Below the pieces are notes generated by a model, which had not been told where the DNA came from, searched no databases, and saw nothing but the letters and a program-made list of their open reading frames with translations. Position numbers and translations under genes: made by a program. A DNA stretch of 64,000 bases from Massilia agri (GTDB lineage Bacteria > Pseudomonadota > Gammaproteobacteria > Burkholderiales > Burkholderiaceae_D): positions 124,001 to 188,000 of the forward strand of contig NZ_JANUHA010000005.1 of the NCBI RefSeq assembly GCF_024753255.1. The letters run 5' to 3'. Shown one piece after another: positions 29,873-37,885 of the stretch (position 1 is its first letter; every line of letters begins with the position of its first letter).

Positions 29873-30390
29873 TGGCGGACGCGTATGTGATTCGCCGGCT
29901 GCAGCCTCAGGAGTGGCAGGCCTATCGCGCGATCCGCCTGCGCGCGCTGGAGGAGGCGCCCGATGCGTTCTGCGCGACCCTGGCGGAAGCGCAGGCCTGG
30001 GACATCGGGGAATGGGCGGCGCGCCTGGAGCGGGCGGCGACGTCCGGCATCGACTGCCCACTGGCGGCCGAACAGGACGGGGCGCCGGTCGGCCTGTTGT
30101 GGGCGAAGGTGGATGCGGACCATCCGGACCGCGTGAACCTGTTCCAGGTCTGGGTGGCGCCCGAATGCCGCGGACGCGGCGTGGCGTCCGCCCTGCTGGA
30201 CGAGGCCCTGGCCTGGGCGCGGGCGCGCGGAGCGCGCGCCGTGCACCTCGGCGTGAATCGCGCGAACACCCACGTGGTCCGGCTGTACGAACGCGCCGGC
30301 TTCGAGGCGATCGGCGCGCCGCGACCCATGCGCGAGGGTTCTTCGAATATGGAGCAGCAGATGCGCCTGCTTCTCACGGCAGGCGAATGA
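29869..30390 (+). CDS. GNAT family N-acetyltransferase
   Basis: A 173-residue acetyltransferase. The acetyl-CoA-binding motif A reads FQVWVAPECRGRGVASALLD (R/Q-x-x-G-x-G/A), followed by VHLGVNRANTHVVRLYERAG, the motif B region of the Rim/GNAT fold. The start (ATGATG, 29869 or 29872) overlaps the M28 stop, so the two are translationally coupled. Its TGA lies within the 7-bp target duplication of the IS element inserted right after it, so the protein end is intact and the original terminator was pushed 1 kb downstream. Substrate unknown. Confidence 0.88.
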   Translation: MMADAYVIRRLQPQEWQAYRAIRLRALEEAPDAFCATLAEAQAWDIGEWAARLERAATSGIDCPLAAEQDGAPVGLLWAKVDADHPDRVNLFQVWVAPECRGRGVASALLDEALAWARARGARAVHLGVNRANTHVVRLYERAGFEAIGAPRPMREGSSNMEQQMRLLLTAGE

Positions 30391-30393
30391 AAA

Positions 30394-31439
30394 GGCGCTG
30401 TCACCGTCAGATGTAGAAATTGAACTGTTGAGCTGAGCGGATGTCCAAGCTGGACCGTCAGGAGGGATCATGCGCTCGCCAGGCTTTGTCCGCTTGCTTC
30501 GGCAAGTGCCCATGCTCAACAGACAGCAACGCTCGCAGTTGCTGGCGGCACTGCGGCCGGCCCTCGGACTGGACAGCGTATGCGAGACGATCGAGCAGGT
30601 AAGGCCAGCGCCGCTGTCTTGTCCGGACTGCGGCGGCAGCCGCCATTACCGACATGGCGTGAACCGCGGCTTGCAACGCTACCGCTGCCGGGCCTGCCAC
30701 CGAACTTTCAACGCCTTGACAGGCACCCCGCTGGCGCGCCTGCGCCACCGGGAAAAGTGGCTCGACTTTTCAAAAGAGATGCTCGACTCGCGCAGCGTGC
30801 GGGCGGCCGCGAAATCAGTGGAAATACACCGCAATACGAGCTTTCGCTGGCGCCATCGCTTTCTCGGCGGCATCCGGCGTGACCAGCCCGAGCGCCTGAC
30901 GGGCATTGCCGAAGCCGACGAATTGTTCCTGCTCGAATCACAGAAGGGTTCACGCAAGCTGGACAGGCCCGCCCGCAAGCGTGGTGGCGTCGCACACAGC
31001 CGGGGAATCTCGCGTGAACACGATTGCATCCTCGTCGCACGAGATCGCGGCGGCCAGACCTGCTCCTTCGTCACCGGCCGGGCTGCCGTCACCGCCAGGC
31101 AGCTGTACCGGCATCTGCTTCCTGTGCTCGACCCGGACGTCCTTCTGGTGACGGACGGACACCGGGCCTACCAGACCTTCGCCAGGCAAGCGCGGATCGC
31201 GCACGCCTTCGTCGACCTGCGCCTGGGCGAGCGTGTGCGCGGCGCCGTGCACGTGCAAAACGTGAATGCCTATCACCAGCGTTTGCGCAGCTGGCTGGCG
31301 CGCTTTCACGGCGTGGCCTCGCGCTACTTGCCGAACTACCTCGGCTGGCGCTGGGCGCTGGATGGGGAACGGATCGCATCACCTGAGCGTCTCCTGAGAG
31401 CGGCAATCGGAATTTTCCACACCTGATAGTGACAGCGCC
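30394..31439 (+). mobile_element. Complete IS1595-like insertion sequence (about 1046 bp)
   Basis: Bounded by terminal inverted repeats GGCGCTGTCACCGTCAGATGT at the left and its counterpart ACACCTGATAGTGACAGCGCC at the right, matching at 18 or so of 21 positions. The 7-bp sequence ATGAAAA flanks both ends (30387-30393 and 31440-31446) as a perfect target duplication; IS1595 members usually duplicate 8 bp, so the exact boundary could be one base off. It holds one transposase gene and looks intact, suggesting a recent insertion. Confidence 0.85.
30470..31426 (+). CDS. IS1595 family (ISXO2-like) transposase
   Basis: A 318-residue transposase starting at ATG 30470 behind AGGAGGGATC. The N-terminal zinc-ribbon shows CPDCGGSRHYRHG and CRACHRTFNALTG (about residues 43-70). 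The ISXO2-like DDE region follows: first acid in GIAEADELFLLE (about 150), second in LLVTDGHRAYQ (about 225), and a late VHVQNVNAYHQRLRSWLARF where Asn replaces the more common Glu, as in DDN members of the family. LGWRWALDGE closes it. No frameshift or stop breaks the frame, so the element may be active. Confidence 0.9.
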   Translation: MRSPGFVRLLRQVPMLNRQQRSQLLAALRPALGLDSVCETIEQVRPAPLSCPDCGGSRHYRHGVNRGLQRYRCRACHRTFNALTGTPLARLRHREKWLDFSKEMLDSRSVRAAAKSVEIHRNTSFRWRHRFLGGIRRDQPERLTGIAEADELFLLESQKGSRKLDRPARKRGGVAHSRGISREHDCILVARDRGGQTCSFVTGRAAVTARQLYRHLLPVLDPDVLLVTDGHRAYQTFARQARIAHAFVDLRLGERVRGAVHVQNVNAYHQRLRSWLARFHGVASRYLPNYLGWRWALDGERIASPERLLRAAIGIFHT

Positions 31440-31442
31440 ATG

Positions 31443-31475
31443 AAAAAACGGGACGCCACGCGGCGTCCCGTCTTT
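31443..31475. terminator. Bidirectional rho-independent terminator
   Basis: Arms ACGGGACGCC (31448-31457) and GGCGTCCCGT (31462-31471) enclose ACGC. Six A residues lie on the left, which become the T-run for the minus-strand subtilase gene, and CTTTC lies on the right. It was probably the original terminator of the GNAT gene, since the IS sits exactly between the two. Confidence 0.85.
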
Positions 31476-31491
31476 CATGCAGGGCAGGGGA

Positions 31492-33054
31492 TCAGTTACC
31501 GCAGCCCAGCGAAGCGATGCGGTCGCGCGCGGCCTTCGCCTGCACCAGGCCGAAGCCGTACTTGGTGTCGCGGCCGGCCGTGCCCAGGTCGAGCGCGCTC
31601 TTGGTGAGCGAGGCGCGCATCTGCGCCGCGGTACAGGTCGGGAAGTAGCTCCACACCAGCGCCGCCACCGCCGACACGTGCGGCGTCGCCATCGACGTGC
31701 CGTCGTAGTAGGCGTAGTTGCTGGTCTTGATGCCGACCGTCGCGCTCTGGCCCAGCTGTCCCTTCAGCGCCGCGCCTTCGGTATCGGTCGCGGTGACGGA
31801 CGGGATGTTGGTGACGGTGGTGCCCAAGGTGCCGCCGAAGGCGCCGGCCACGTTGTTGTACACGACCGCACCGACGCCGCCGCTGTTCTGGCAGTTGCTG
31901 ACCTTCACGGCGAAGTCCACGGTGCCGCGCTGGATCAGGCAGACCTTGCCCGAGACCGCGGTATTGACCTTGTCGCCGATGCCGAAGTCGGCCAGCGGCG
32001 CGGTGGCGGTCTTGACCGGCGAGCCTTCCATGGCGCCCGGCGCATAGGCCACGCCGCCCACGTTCAGGACCGCTTCCTGGCCGCCGCCCATCGGGACGGT
32101 CGACAGCACGGCCACGCCGGGGCCGGCCAGCTCGACCTGGCTGTTGTACTGCGAGAAGGTGGCCCACTGCTTGTTCTCGTCGACGGCGCCGACCATGATC
32201 ACGCTGGAATAGCCTGCCGGGTAGGACACCACGGTGTTGCCGTCGTTGCCGGCCGCGGCGATGTTCAGCACGCCCTTGGAATACAGGCTGTCGAAGGCGC
32301 GCTGCTCGGTGACGCTCTTGCGGCCGCCGCCCAGCGACATGCTGATCACGTTGGCGCCGGCGGCGCCGCACTTGTTGGCGGCCGAGGCCAGGGTCGAGGA
32401 ATAGGCCCAGCCGTCCTTGCCGAACACCTTCACGATGTGCAGCTTGAGCTGCTGGTTCGGGTTCACGCCGACCACGCCGGTGCCGCTGTTGTTGATGGCG
32501 GCGATGGTGCCGGCGACGTGGGTGCCGTGGTGGTTCTCGTCGGTGTACCACCAGCCGGTGCCGGCATCGTACTCGCCGGTGACCGGGTTGGCCGACAGGT
32601 CTTCGTGGGCGCGGTCGTAGCCCGAGTCGATGATGCAGACCTTGCGGTTGGCGGCGTTCGCGTCCGACAGCAGGTCGGCCTGCACCTGCTTGATGCCGTA
32701 GGGGACCAGCTGGCCGCTCTGGTAGGGCGTGCCGGTCGAGGGGCTGGTCAGCGCGAAGGGCTTGCGCACCACGTCTTCCTCGACGTACTCGACGTTGGGA
32801 TTGTGCTCGAGCCCCTTCAGTGCGACTGCCGGCACCTCGATCGCCATGGCGTTCATGCCGAAGATCTCGTGCTTGACCGCGCCTTTGGCCTGGGTGACCG
32901 CCGCTTTCATCGCGGCGGCTGCCCCGGGCTTGAAGGCGACGATGACGCGGGTGGTGCCGGGTGCGGCGGCCTGTGCCTGGCCGAAGACGCCGGCAGCCAG
33001 CATGGCGGCCAGGCATACGCGAAGAGAAGTTGCGCGAGTGTTGTTGTCTACCAT
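31492..33054 (-). CDS. Secreted S8 family serine peptidase (subtilase) with PA domain
   Basis: A 520-residue secreted protease. Signal peptide at residues 1-29 (VCLAAMLAAGVFGQAQA-AA), then an I9-type propeptide (VIVAFKPGAAAAMKAA, VEYVEEDVV). Catalytic triad: D143 in IIDSGYDRAHED, H176 in ENHHGTHVAGTIAA, S454 in YDGTSMATPHVSAVAAL; the oxyanion Asn is in AAAGNDGN. A protease-associated (PA) domain is inserted at about 345-440 (KVCLIQRGTVDFAVKVSNCQ). The ATG has CGGAGAATATCA upstream. It probably degrades extracellular protein. The two Cys at the end (LGCGN) may be disulfide-bonded. Confidence 0.93.
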   Translation of the reverse strand: MVDNNTRATSLRVCLAAMLAAGVFGQAQAAAPGTTRVIVAFKPGAAAAMKAAVTQAKGAVKHEIFGMNAMAIEVPAVALKGLEHNPNVEYVEEDVVRKPFALTSPSTGTPYQSGQLVPYGIKQVQADLLSDANAANRKVCIIDSGYDRAHEDLSANPVTGEYDAGTGWWYTDENHHGTHVAGTIAAINNSGTGVVGVNPNQQLKLHIVKVFGKDGWAYSSTLASAANKCGAAGANVISMSLGGGRKSVTEQRAFDSLYSKGVLNIAAAGNDGNTVVSYPAGYSSVIMVGAVDENKQWATFSQYNSQVELAGPGVAVLSTVPMGGGQEAVLNVGGVAYAPGAMEGSPVKTATAPLADFGIGDKVNTAVSGKVCLIQRGTVDFAVKVSNCQNSGGVGAVVYNNVAGAFGGTLGTTVTNIPSVTATDTEGAALKGQLGQSATVGIKTSNYAYYDGTSMATPHVSAVAALVWSYFPTCTAAQMRASLTKSALDLGTAGRDTKYGFGLVQAKAARDRIASLGCGN

Positions 33055-33437
33055 TGATATTCTCCGTTTGAAAATAGATGACGCCGGGACTCTGCTGGCC
33101 CTGTGCGCTTTTTATCCCGCATGCATATGCGGAAAATTAAGTGTATTTCATAAACATCTATGGATGTAGTTACGCGTCAACTGTGCGCAGGAAATTTTTG
33201 ATGAAGCACAATTCGTTTGCGATCTCTTCAAAAAGTAAGAGACTGTCGTGCTATCTTTGTCCCCAAACATCCACGGAGACCGATGGCGTTTTCGCCGCCC
33301 AAACCCACCAGATCGTCATTCCGGCACGCAATCTGCCCCATCTTCCACGCGCGAGCCCGGTCCTTGTTATCATTTCAAACTTTACGGCGTAGCAAGAGCG
33401 ACGTCGTCCCATCGCTCATGGTTCAGGAAGGGAAGAC
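33055..33437. other. Divergent intergenic region, no gene seen
   Basis: This 383-bp gap separates the minus-strand subtilase from plus-strand frmA and must hold both promoters. It is more AT-rich than the genes (for example GCATGCATATGCGGAAAATTAAG near 33115-33140 in pieces). Short open frames on the plus strand here have no ribosome-binding site and no family character and are not called. No clear operator was identified. Confidence 0.5.
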
Positions 33438-34544
<1,107 letters not shown>

Positions 34545-34554
34545 AAAAACCTCC

Positions 34555-34576
34555 GGACGGGCCGCCCGGCCCGTCC
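34555..34576. terminator. Hairpin after frmA, possible terminator
   Basis: Arms GGACGGGCC and GGCCCGTCC enclose a 4-base loop. The A-run lies upstream, and downstream only CAGTCCTCC follows, so on the frmA strand it lacks a proper T-run. It may still stabilise or stop the transcript. Confidence 0.4.
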
Positions 34577-34702
34577 AGTCCTCCTTCCCCGCTTTTTTCC
34601 ATCTGTACCGCGATTCCTGCCGCCTGTCGCACGGGGCTGGCCGGCTTTGCCGTGTGCGCCTAGAGTCCATCATCGCCGGCGAGGTTCGGCTGAAAGTAGA
34701 AA

Positions 34703-34734
34703 AAAAGTTCTAGACAATTTTATCTAGAACTTTT
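34703..34734. promoter_or_regulatory. Perfect 12-bp dyad upstream of the BlaR1-like gene
   Basis: Arms AAAAGTTCTAGA (34703-34714) and TCTAGAACTTTT (34723-34734) are exact inverted copies separated by 8 bases; a further half-site ATCTAG follows at 34736-34741. In this GC-rich genome such an AT-rich dyad 28 bp before a start codon is most likely an operator, plausibly for a BlaI/MecI-type repressor encoded elsewhere. Confidence 0.55.
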
Positions 34735-34761
34735 AATCTAGTTGCCAACGATGGAGCATTG

Positions 34762-36573
34762 ATGAACCTGAACGAACTGCTTGCGAGTGCCGCGCCGGCC
34801 CTGGCCTGGGCGCTGATCGATTTCCTGTGGCAGGGCCTGCTGGTCGGCTGGGCGGCGGCCCTGCTGCTGGCGGCGATGCGCAAGGCGCGGCCGCAAGCCC
34901 GCTATGCCGTGGCCTGCGGCGCGCTGCTGCTGTGCGCGGCGCTGCCGCTGGCCGGCACTGTCCAGCGCCTCGCCCAGGTGGATGATGGAAACGTGACGAC
35001 CCTGCTGCCGCTGGCGGTGGCGGGGGCGGATGCCGCCCCGGCCGCCGTGCAGTCGATGGTGCTGGAGGCGGGACGCTTCGCCGGCTGGGAGGCGGCCCTG
35101 CAGGAACGCCTGCCTCTGGTGGTGCTGTTCTGGGCCGCCGGCGCCGGCCTGCTGGCCCTGCGCATGATGCTGGGCCTGGCCTGGGTGCGGCAGCGCAGCC
35201 GTCCCGGCCGCTATACGGTCGATGCGGTATGGCAGGCGCGGCTGGACGAGCTGGCGCGCCGCATGGGCATCGGCCGCCGTGTCGTGCTGGGCCTGGTCGG
35301 TGATTTGAAAAGCCCCGTGACGGCCGGCTGGTGGCGCCCGGTGGTGCTGGTGCCCGCAAGCCTGGTGTCGGGCATGCCGCCGCAGCTGCTGGAAGCGCTG
35401 CTGGCGCACGAGCTGGCCCATGTCCGTCGTTGCGATTACGTAGTGAATTTGATCCAGAGCGCGATCGAGATCCTGCTGTTCTACCACCCGGCCGTGTGGT
35501 GGCTGTCGAACCGGATCCGCGAAGAGCGCGAACAGATTGCAGATGATGTAGCCGCAAGCACGCTCGGCGAACCGCGGCGCCTGGCACTTGCATTGTCCGA
35601 ACTGGACCTGTTCCAGTTCACCCCAACAGTTGTTCCAGCTGCCCATGGAGGAAATCTCATGTCCCGTATCAAACGCCTGGTTCGCCCCGAAGCCGAAGCC
35701 CTGAACTGGAAGCTCGCGCTTCCCATCCTGGGCCTCGCCGTCAGCGCCGCCTTTTATGCCTGGGCGAGTCCCGCCCACGCCGCCGCCGAGCCGCAGGAGA
35801 AGTCCACGGCAACAGTGCATGCGGATCGCGTCGTTACCAGGCACAAGGACGTCACCATCAATACCTCGCGCAGCGAACATCCCTACGCCGTGGTGCGCGC
35901 CGGCGACAAGGGCGTGTCCATGAGCGGCAGCAGCGACGATTGGGACGAGATCGAGCAGGCCAGGCGCCGGATCGGCGGCGACTTCCTCTGGTTCCGCGAA
36001 AACGGCCAGGCTTACTTCATCCAGGACGCCGCCCTGATGGCCAAGGTCGACGCGGCCTGGGCGCCGGTGACGAAACTGGGCAAGCAGATGGATGCCTACG
36101 GCAAGGAGATGGACGTGCACGGCAAGCGCATGGATGCCCTCGGCAAGGAAATGGACGTCGCGGCGCGCGGCATCAAGGTCGACGAGTCGAAGACCCGCGC
36201 CGCGGAGGCCCGCATGAAGGCACTGGGCAAGGAAATGGAAGAGCTGGGCGCCCAGTTTGCCAAGGCCGACGACGCCGAGCGCGAGCGCCTCAGCCGCCGC
36301 ATGAGCGAACTCGGCAAGCAGATGTCGGTGGAAGGCCAGCGCATCGGCCAGGAATGGCAGGCGCCGGGTGTGCGCCAGGCGCAGAAGTCCATGGACGAGA
36401 TCGGCCGCCGCATGAGCGAGGCCGGCAAGCCCATGGATGCCATCGGCAAGAAGATGGGCGCCCTCGGCAAGGACATGGAGCGCGAAACCCATGCGGCCGA
36501 CAGGACCGTGCGCGCCCTGATCCGCGAGGCGCAGGAGAAGGGGCTGGCCAAGCCGGTGCCGCGCGCGGGCTGA
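34762..36573 (+). CDS. M56 family (BlaR1-like) membrane metallopeptidase with repetitive C-terminal tail
   Basis: A 603-residue protein starting at ATG 34762. Four N-terminal membrane segments (residues about 15-145) surround the protease domain, which has the zinc motif LLAHELAHVRRCDY with HELAH at about residue 216 and EREQIADDVAAST nearby. A last span follows at about 318-338. From about residue 437 the protein becomes heptad-repetitive (GKQMDAYGKEMDVHGKRMDA, and later GRRMSEAGKPMDA), likely a coiled coil, instead of a penicillin-binding sensor domain. BlaR1-type proteins usually sit beside blaI, which is absent here. Confidence 0.82.
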   Translation: MNLNELLASAAPALAWALIDFLWQGLLVGWAAALLLAAMRKARPQARYAVACGALLLCAALPLAGTVQRLAQVDDGNVTTLLPLAVAGADAAPAAVQSMVLEAGRFAGWEAALQERLPLVVLFWAAGAGLLALRMMLGLAWVRQRSRPGRYTVDAVWQARLDELARRMGIGRRVVLGLVGDLKSPVTAGWWRPVVLVPASLVSGMPPQLLEALLAHELAHVRRCDYVVNLIQSAIEILLFYHPAVWWLSNRIREEREQIADDVAASTLGEPRRLALALSELDLFQFTPTVVPAAHGGNLMSRIKRLVRPEAEALNWKLALPILGLAVSAAFYAWASPAHAAAEPQEKSTATVHADRVVTRHKDVTINTSRSEHPYAVVRAGDKGVSMSGSSDDWDEIEQARRRIGGDFLWFRENGQAYFIQDAALMAKVDAAWAPVTKLGKQMDAYGKEMDVHGKRMDALGKEMDVAARGIKVDESKTRAAEARMKALGKEMEELGAQFAKADDAERERLSRRMSELGKQMSVEGQRIGQEWQAPGVRQAQKSMDEIGRRMSEAGKPMDAIGKKMGALGKDMERETHAADRTVRALIREAQEKGLAKPVPRAG

Positions 36574-36576
36574 ACG

Positions 36577-36609
36577 AAAAAAGCCCGGCTGCCTGAGCGG
36601 CCGGGCTTG
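36577..36609 (+). terminator. Rho-independent terminator after the M56 gene
   Basis: Arms AAGCCCGGC (36581-36589) and GCCGGGCTT (36600-36608) enclose a 10-base loop. An A-run precedes the stem and reads as a T-run on the minus strand, so it probably also terminates the convergent SRPBCC transcript. Confidence 0.75.
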
Positions 36610-36643
36610 CCTCAATGGCGGGGAAGGTCTCCGCCAGGCTGGA

Positions 36644-37189
36644 TCAGTGCTGGGCGATCTGGCCGCGCCATGCGCCGGTTTCCGAGCCGCGCTTCTCGAG
36701 CAGTTCCTTGAAGTTCTGCAGGTTGCCGCGCAGTTCCATGCGCACGGCGCCCATGGCATCACCCACGGACTCGATCGCGTTTTCCGGTTCATAGTCCATC
36801 TGGACCATCACGCGGCAGCAGTTGTCGGAGATCTTGTGGAAGGTAGCGACACCGCCGTTCTTCACGCCGGTGATGCTGCGCCATGCGATGCGCTTGTCCG
36901 GGACCTGTTCGGTGATCTCGACATCCCATTCCTTCTCTTCGCCGGCCACGTTGGCGCGCCAGTGCAGGTGCTTGTCGTCCAGCTGGCGGATTTCCTTGAC
37001 ACTCTTCATGAACTGCGGGAAGTCTTCGAACTGGGTCCACTGGTTGTAGGCGGTCTTGACCGGGACGTTGATCTCGATCGATTCCGACACCGAGGAGCTG
37101 GCGCCGAAGCCACGGTTCTGTTTGAGTTTTTTCGACAGCATCATGCCGCCAACGGCGAGCGCGGCAACGGTAACAACGCGATTCAGCAT
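36644..37189 (-). CDS. SRPBCC family protein (cyclase/dehydrase-like)
   Basis: A 181-residue protein. A short N-terminal hydrophobic stretch (VVTVAALAVGGMMLSKKL) could be a membrane anchor. It is followed by a START/SRPBCC lipid-binding-type domain: SIEINVPVKTAYNQWTQFED, FPQFMKSVKEIRQL, HWRANVAGEEKEWDVEI, then a long C-terminal helix. Proteins of this type (polyketide cyclase/dehydrase Pfam) are common in betaproteobacteria and of unknown ligand. The gene stands alone, reading toward the M56 gene terminator. Confidence 0.82.
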   Translation of the reverse strand: MLNRVVTVAALAVGGMMLSKKLKQNRGFGASSSVSESIEINVPVKTAYNQWTQFEDFPQFMKSVKEIRQLDDKHLHWRANVAGEEKEWDVEITEQVPDKRIAWRSITGVKNGGVATFHKISDNCCRVMVQMDYEPENAIESVGDAMGAVRMELRGNLQNFKELLEKRGSETGAWRGQIAQH

Positions 37190-37419
37190 AAGTTTCTCCT
37201 TTGGATGGAAGCCGCCCGCATGTGTGGTGACATGGGCCCGTAGCGAGGCATGCGGACAAGATGGCTTCGTGAGGTACTGGCACGACGGGCCACGCGAATC
37301 TGTCGCGAATCTGTTATTAAAATAAGCGAAAAGACAATCATGCGGCGCGCGAAACGATGGGCCGCCTATACTGCCGAGTACGCATGGCTACGCTTGTTTT
37401 CTGCGTGAAAGGGGGGAGC

Positions 37420-37830
37420 ATGGATTTGCAGGGAGGATGTTTCTGTGGTGCAGTTCGCTTCGAGGTCAAGGGCGAGATCTTCAACAGCACGCTGTGTCAT
37501 TGCACGGACTGCCGCAGGGTTTCCGGCGCCCCCGCGCTGGCCTGGTTCAGCGCGCGCCGCGCCGATTTCCGCTACACGCAAGGCGAGCCTGCGCGCTTTT
37601 CTTCCAGCGAACAGGTGCTGCGCGGCTTCTGCCCGCACTGCGGCACGACGCTCACCTTCGAGGACGGCCGCTGGCCCGAGGAACTCGACATCACGACCTG
37701 TTCCCTCGATGATCCGACAAGCGTGCCCCCTGGCGACCATACCTTCGTGCGCAGCCGCCTGCACTGGGTAAAGCTGGCCGACGGCCTGCCGGAATACCAG
37801 ACAACGCGTACGGCAGCCCAGGGAGGCTGA
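37420..37830 (+). CDS. GFA family (glutathione-dependent formaldehyde-activating enzyme-like) protein
   Basis: A 136-residue zinc protein with the Gfa/CENP-V fold. It starts at ATG 37420, preceded by GGGGGGAGC. The motif GGCFCGAVRFEV is followed by CHCTDCRRVSGAP and GFCPHCGTTLTF, giving the Cys ligands of two zinc sites. Gfa was first described as accelerating glutathione-formaldehyde condensation, but many family members lack that role, so no symbol is given. frmA lies 2.9 kb upstream. An 11-bp tandem direct repeat is found at 37293-37314 in its upstream region. Confidence 0.88.
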   Translation: MDLQGGCFCGAVRFEVKGEIFNSTLCHCTDCRRVSGAPALAWFSARRADFRYTQGEPARFSSSEQVLRGFCPHCGTTLTFEDGRWPEELDITTCSLDDPTSVPPGDHTFVRSRLHWVKLADGLPEYQTTRTAAQGG

Positions 37831-37843
37831 GCGCGGCAGCATA

Positions 37844-37859
37844 CTGGATGGACATACAG
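37844..37859 (+). promoter_or_regulatory. LexA-like (SOS) box upstream of uvrD
   Basis: The 16 bases read CTGG ATGGACAT ACAG, one mismatch from CTGT-N8-ACAG. The box overlaps the expected -35 area of the TATAAT at 37874 and ends 26 bp before the uvrD ATG. uvrD is SOS-regulated in E. coli, which supports the call. Confidence 0.55.
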
Positions 37860-37873
37860 TAAATCCGGCGGTA

Positions 37874-37879
37874 TATAAT
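37874..37879 (+). promoter_or_regulatory. Consensus -10 box (TATAAT) of uvrD
   Basis: The TATAAT ends 6 bases before the start ATG at 37886, so transcription would begin at or next to the first base of the start codon. This predicts a leaderless or nearly leaderless uvrD mRNA. A TGGACA at 37849-37854 could be the -35, with a long 19-base spacer. Confidence 0.45.
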
Positions 37880-37885
37880 GGCCGC

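Noticed and set aside
33141-33392. 83-residue plus-strand frame upstream of frmA
   Set aside because: No ribosome-binding site, no family pattern, and several overlapping alternatives in other frames; treated as intergenic.
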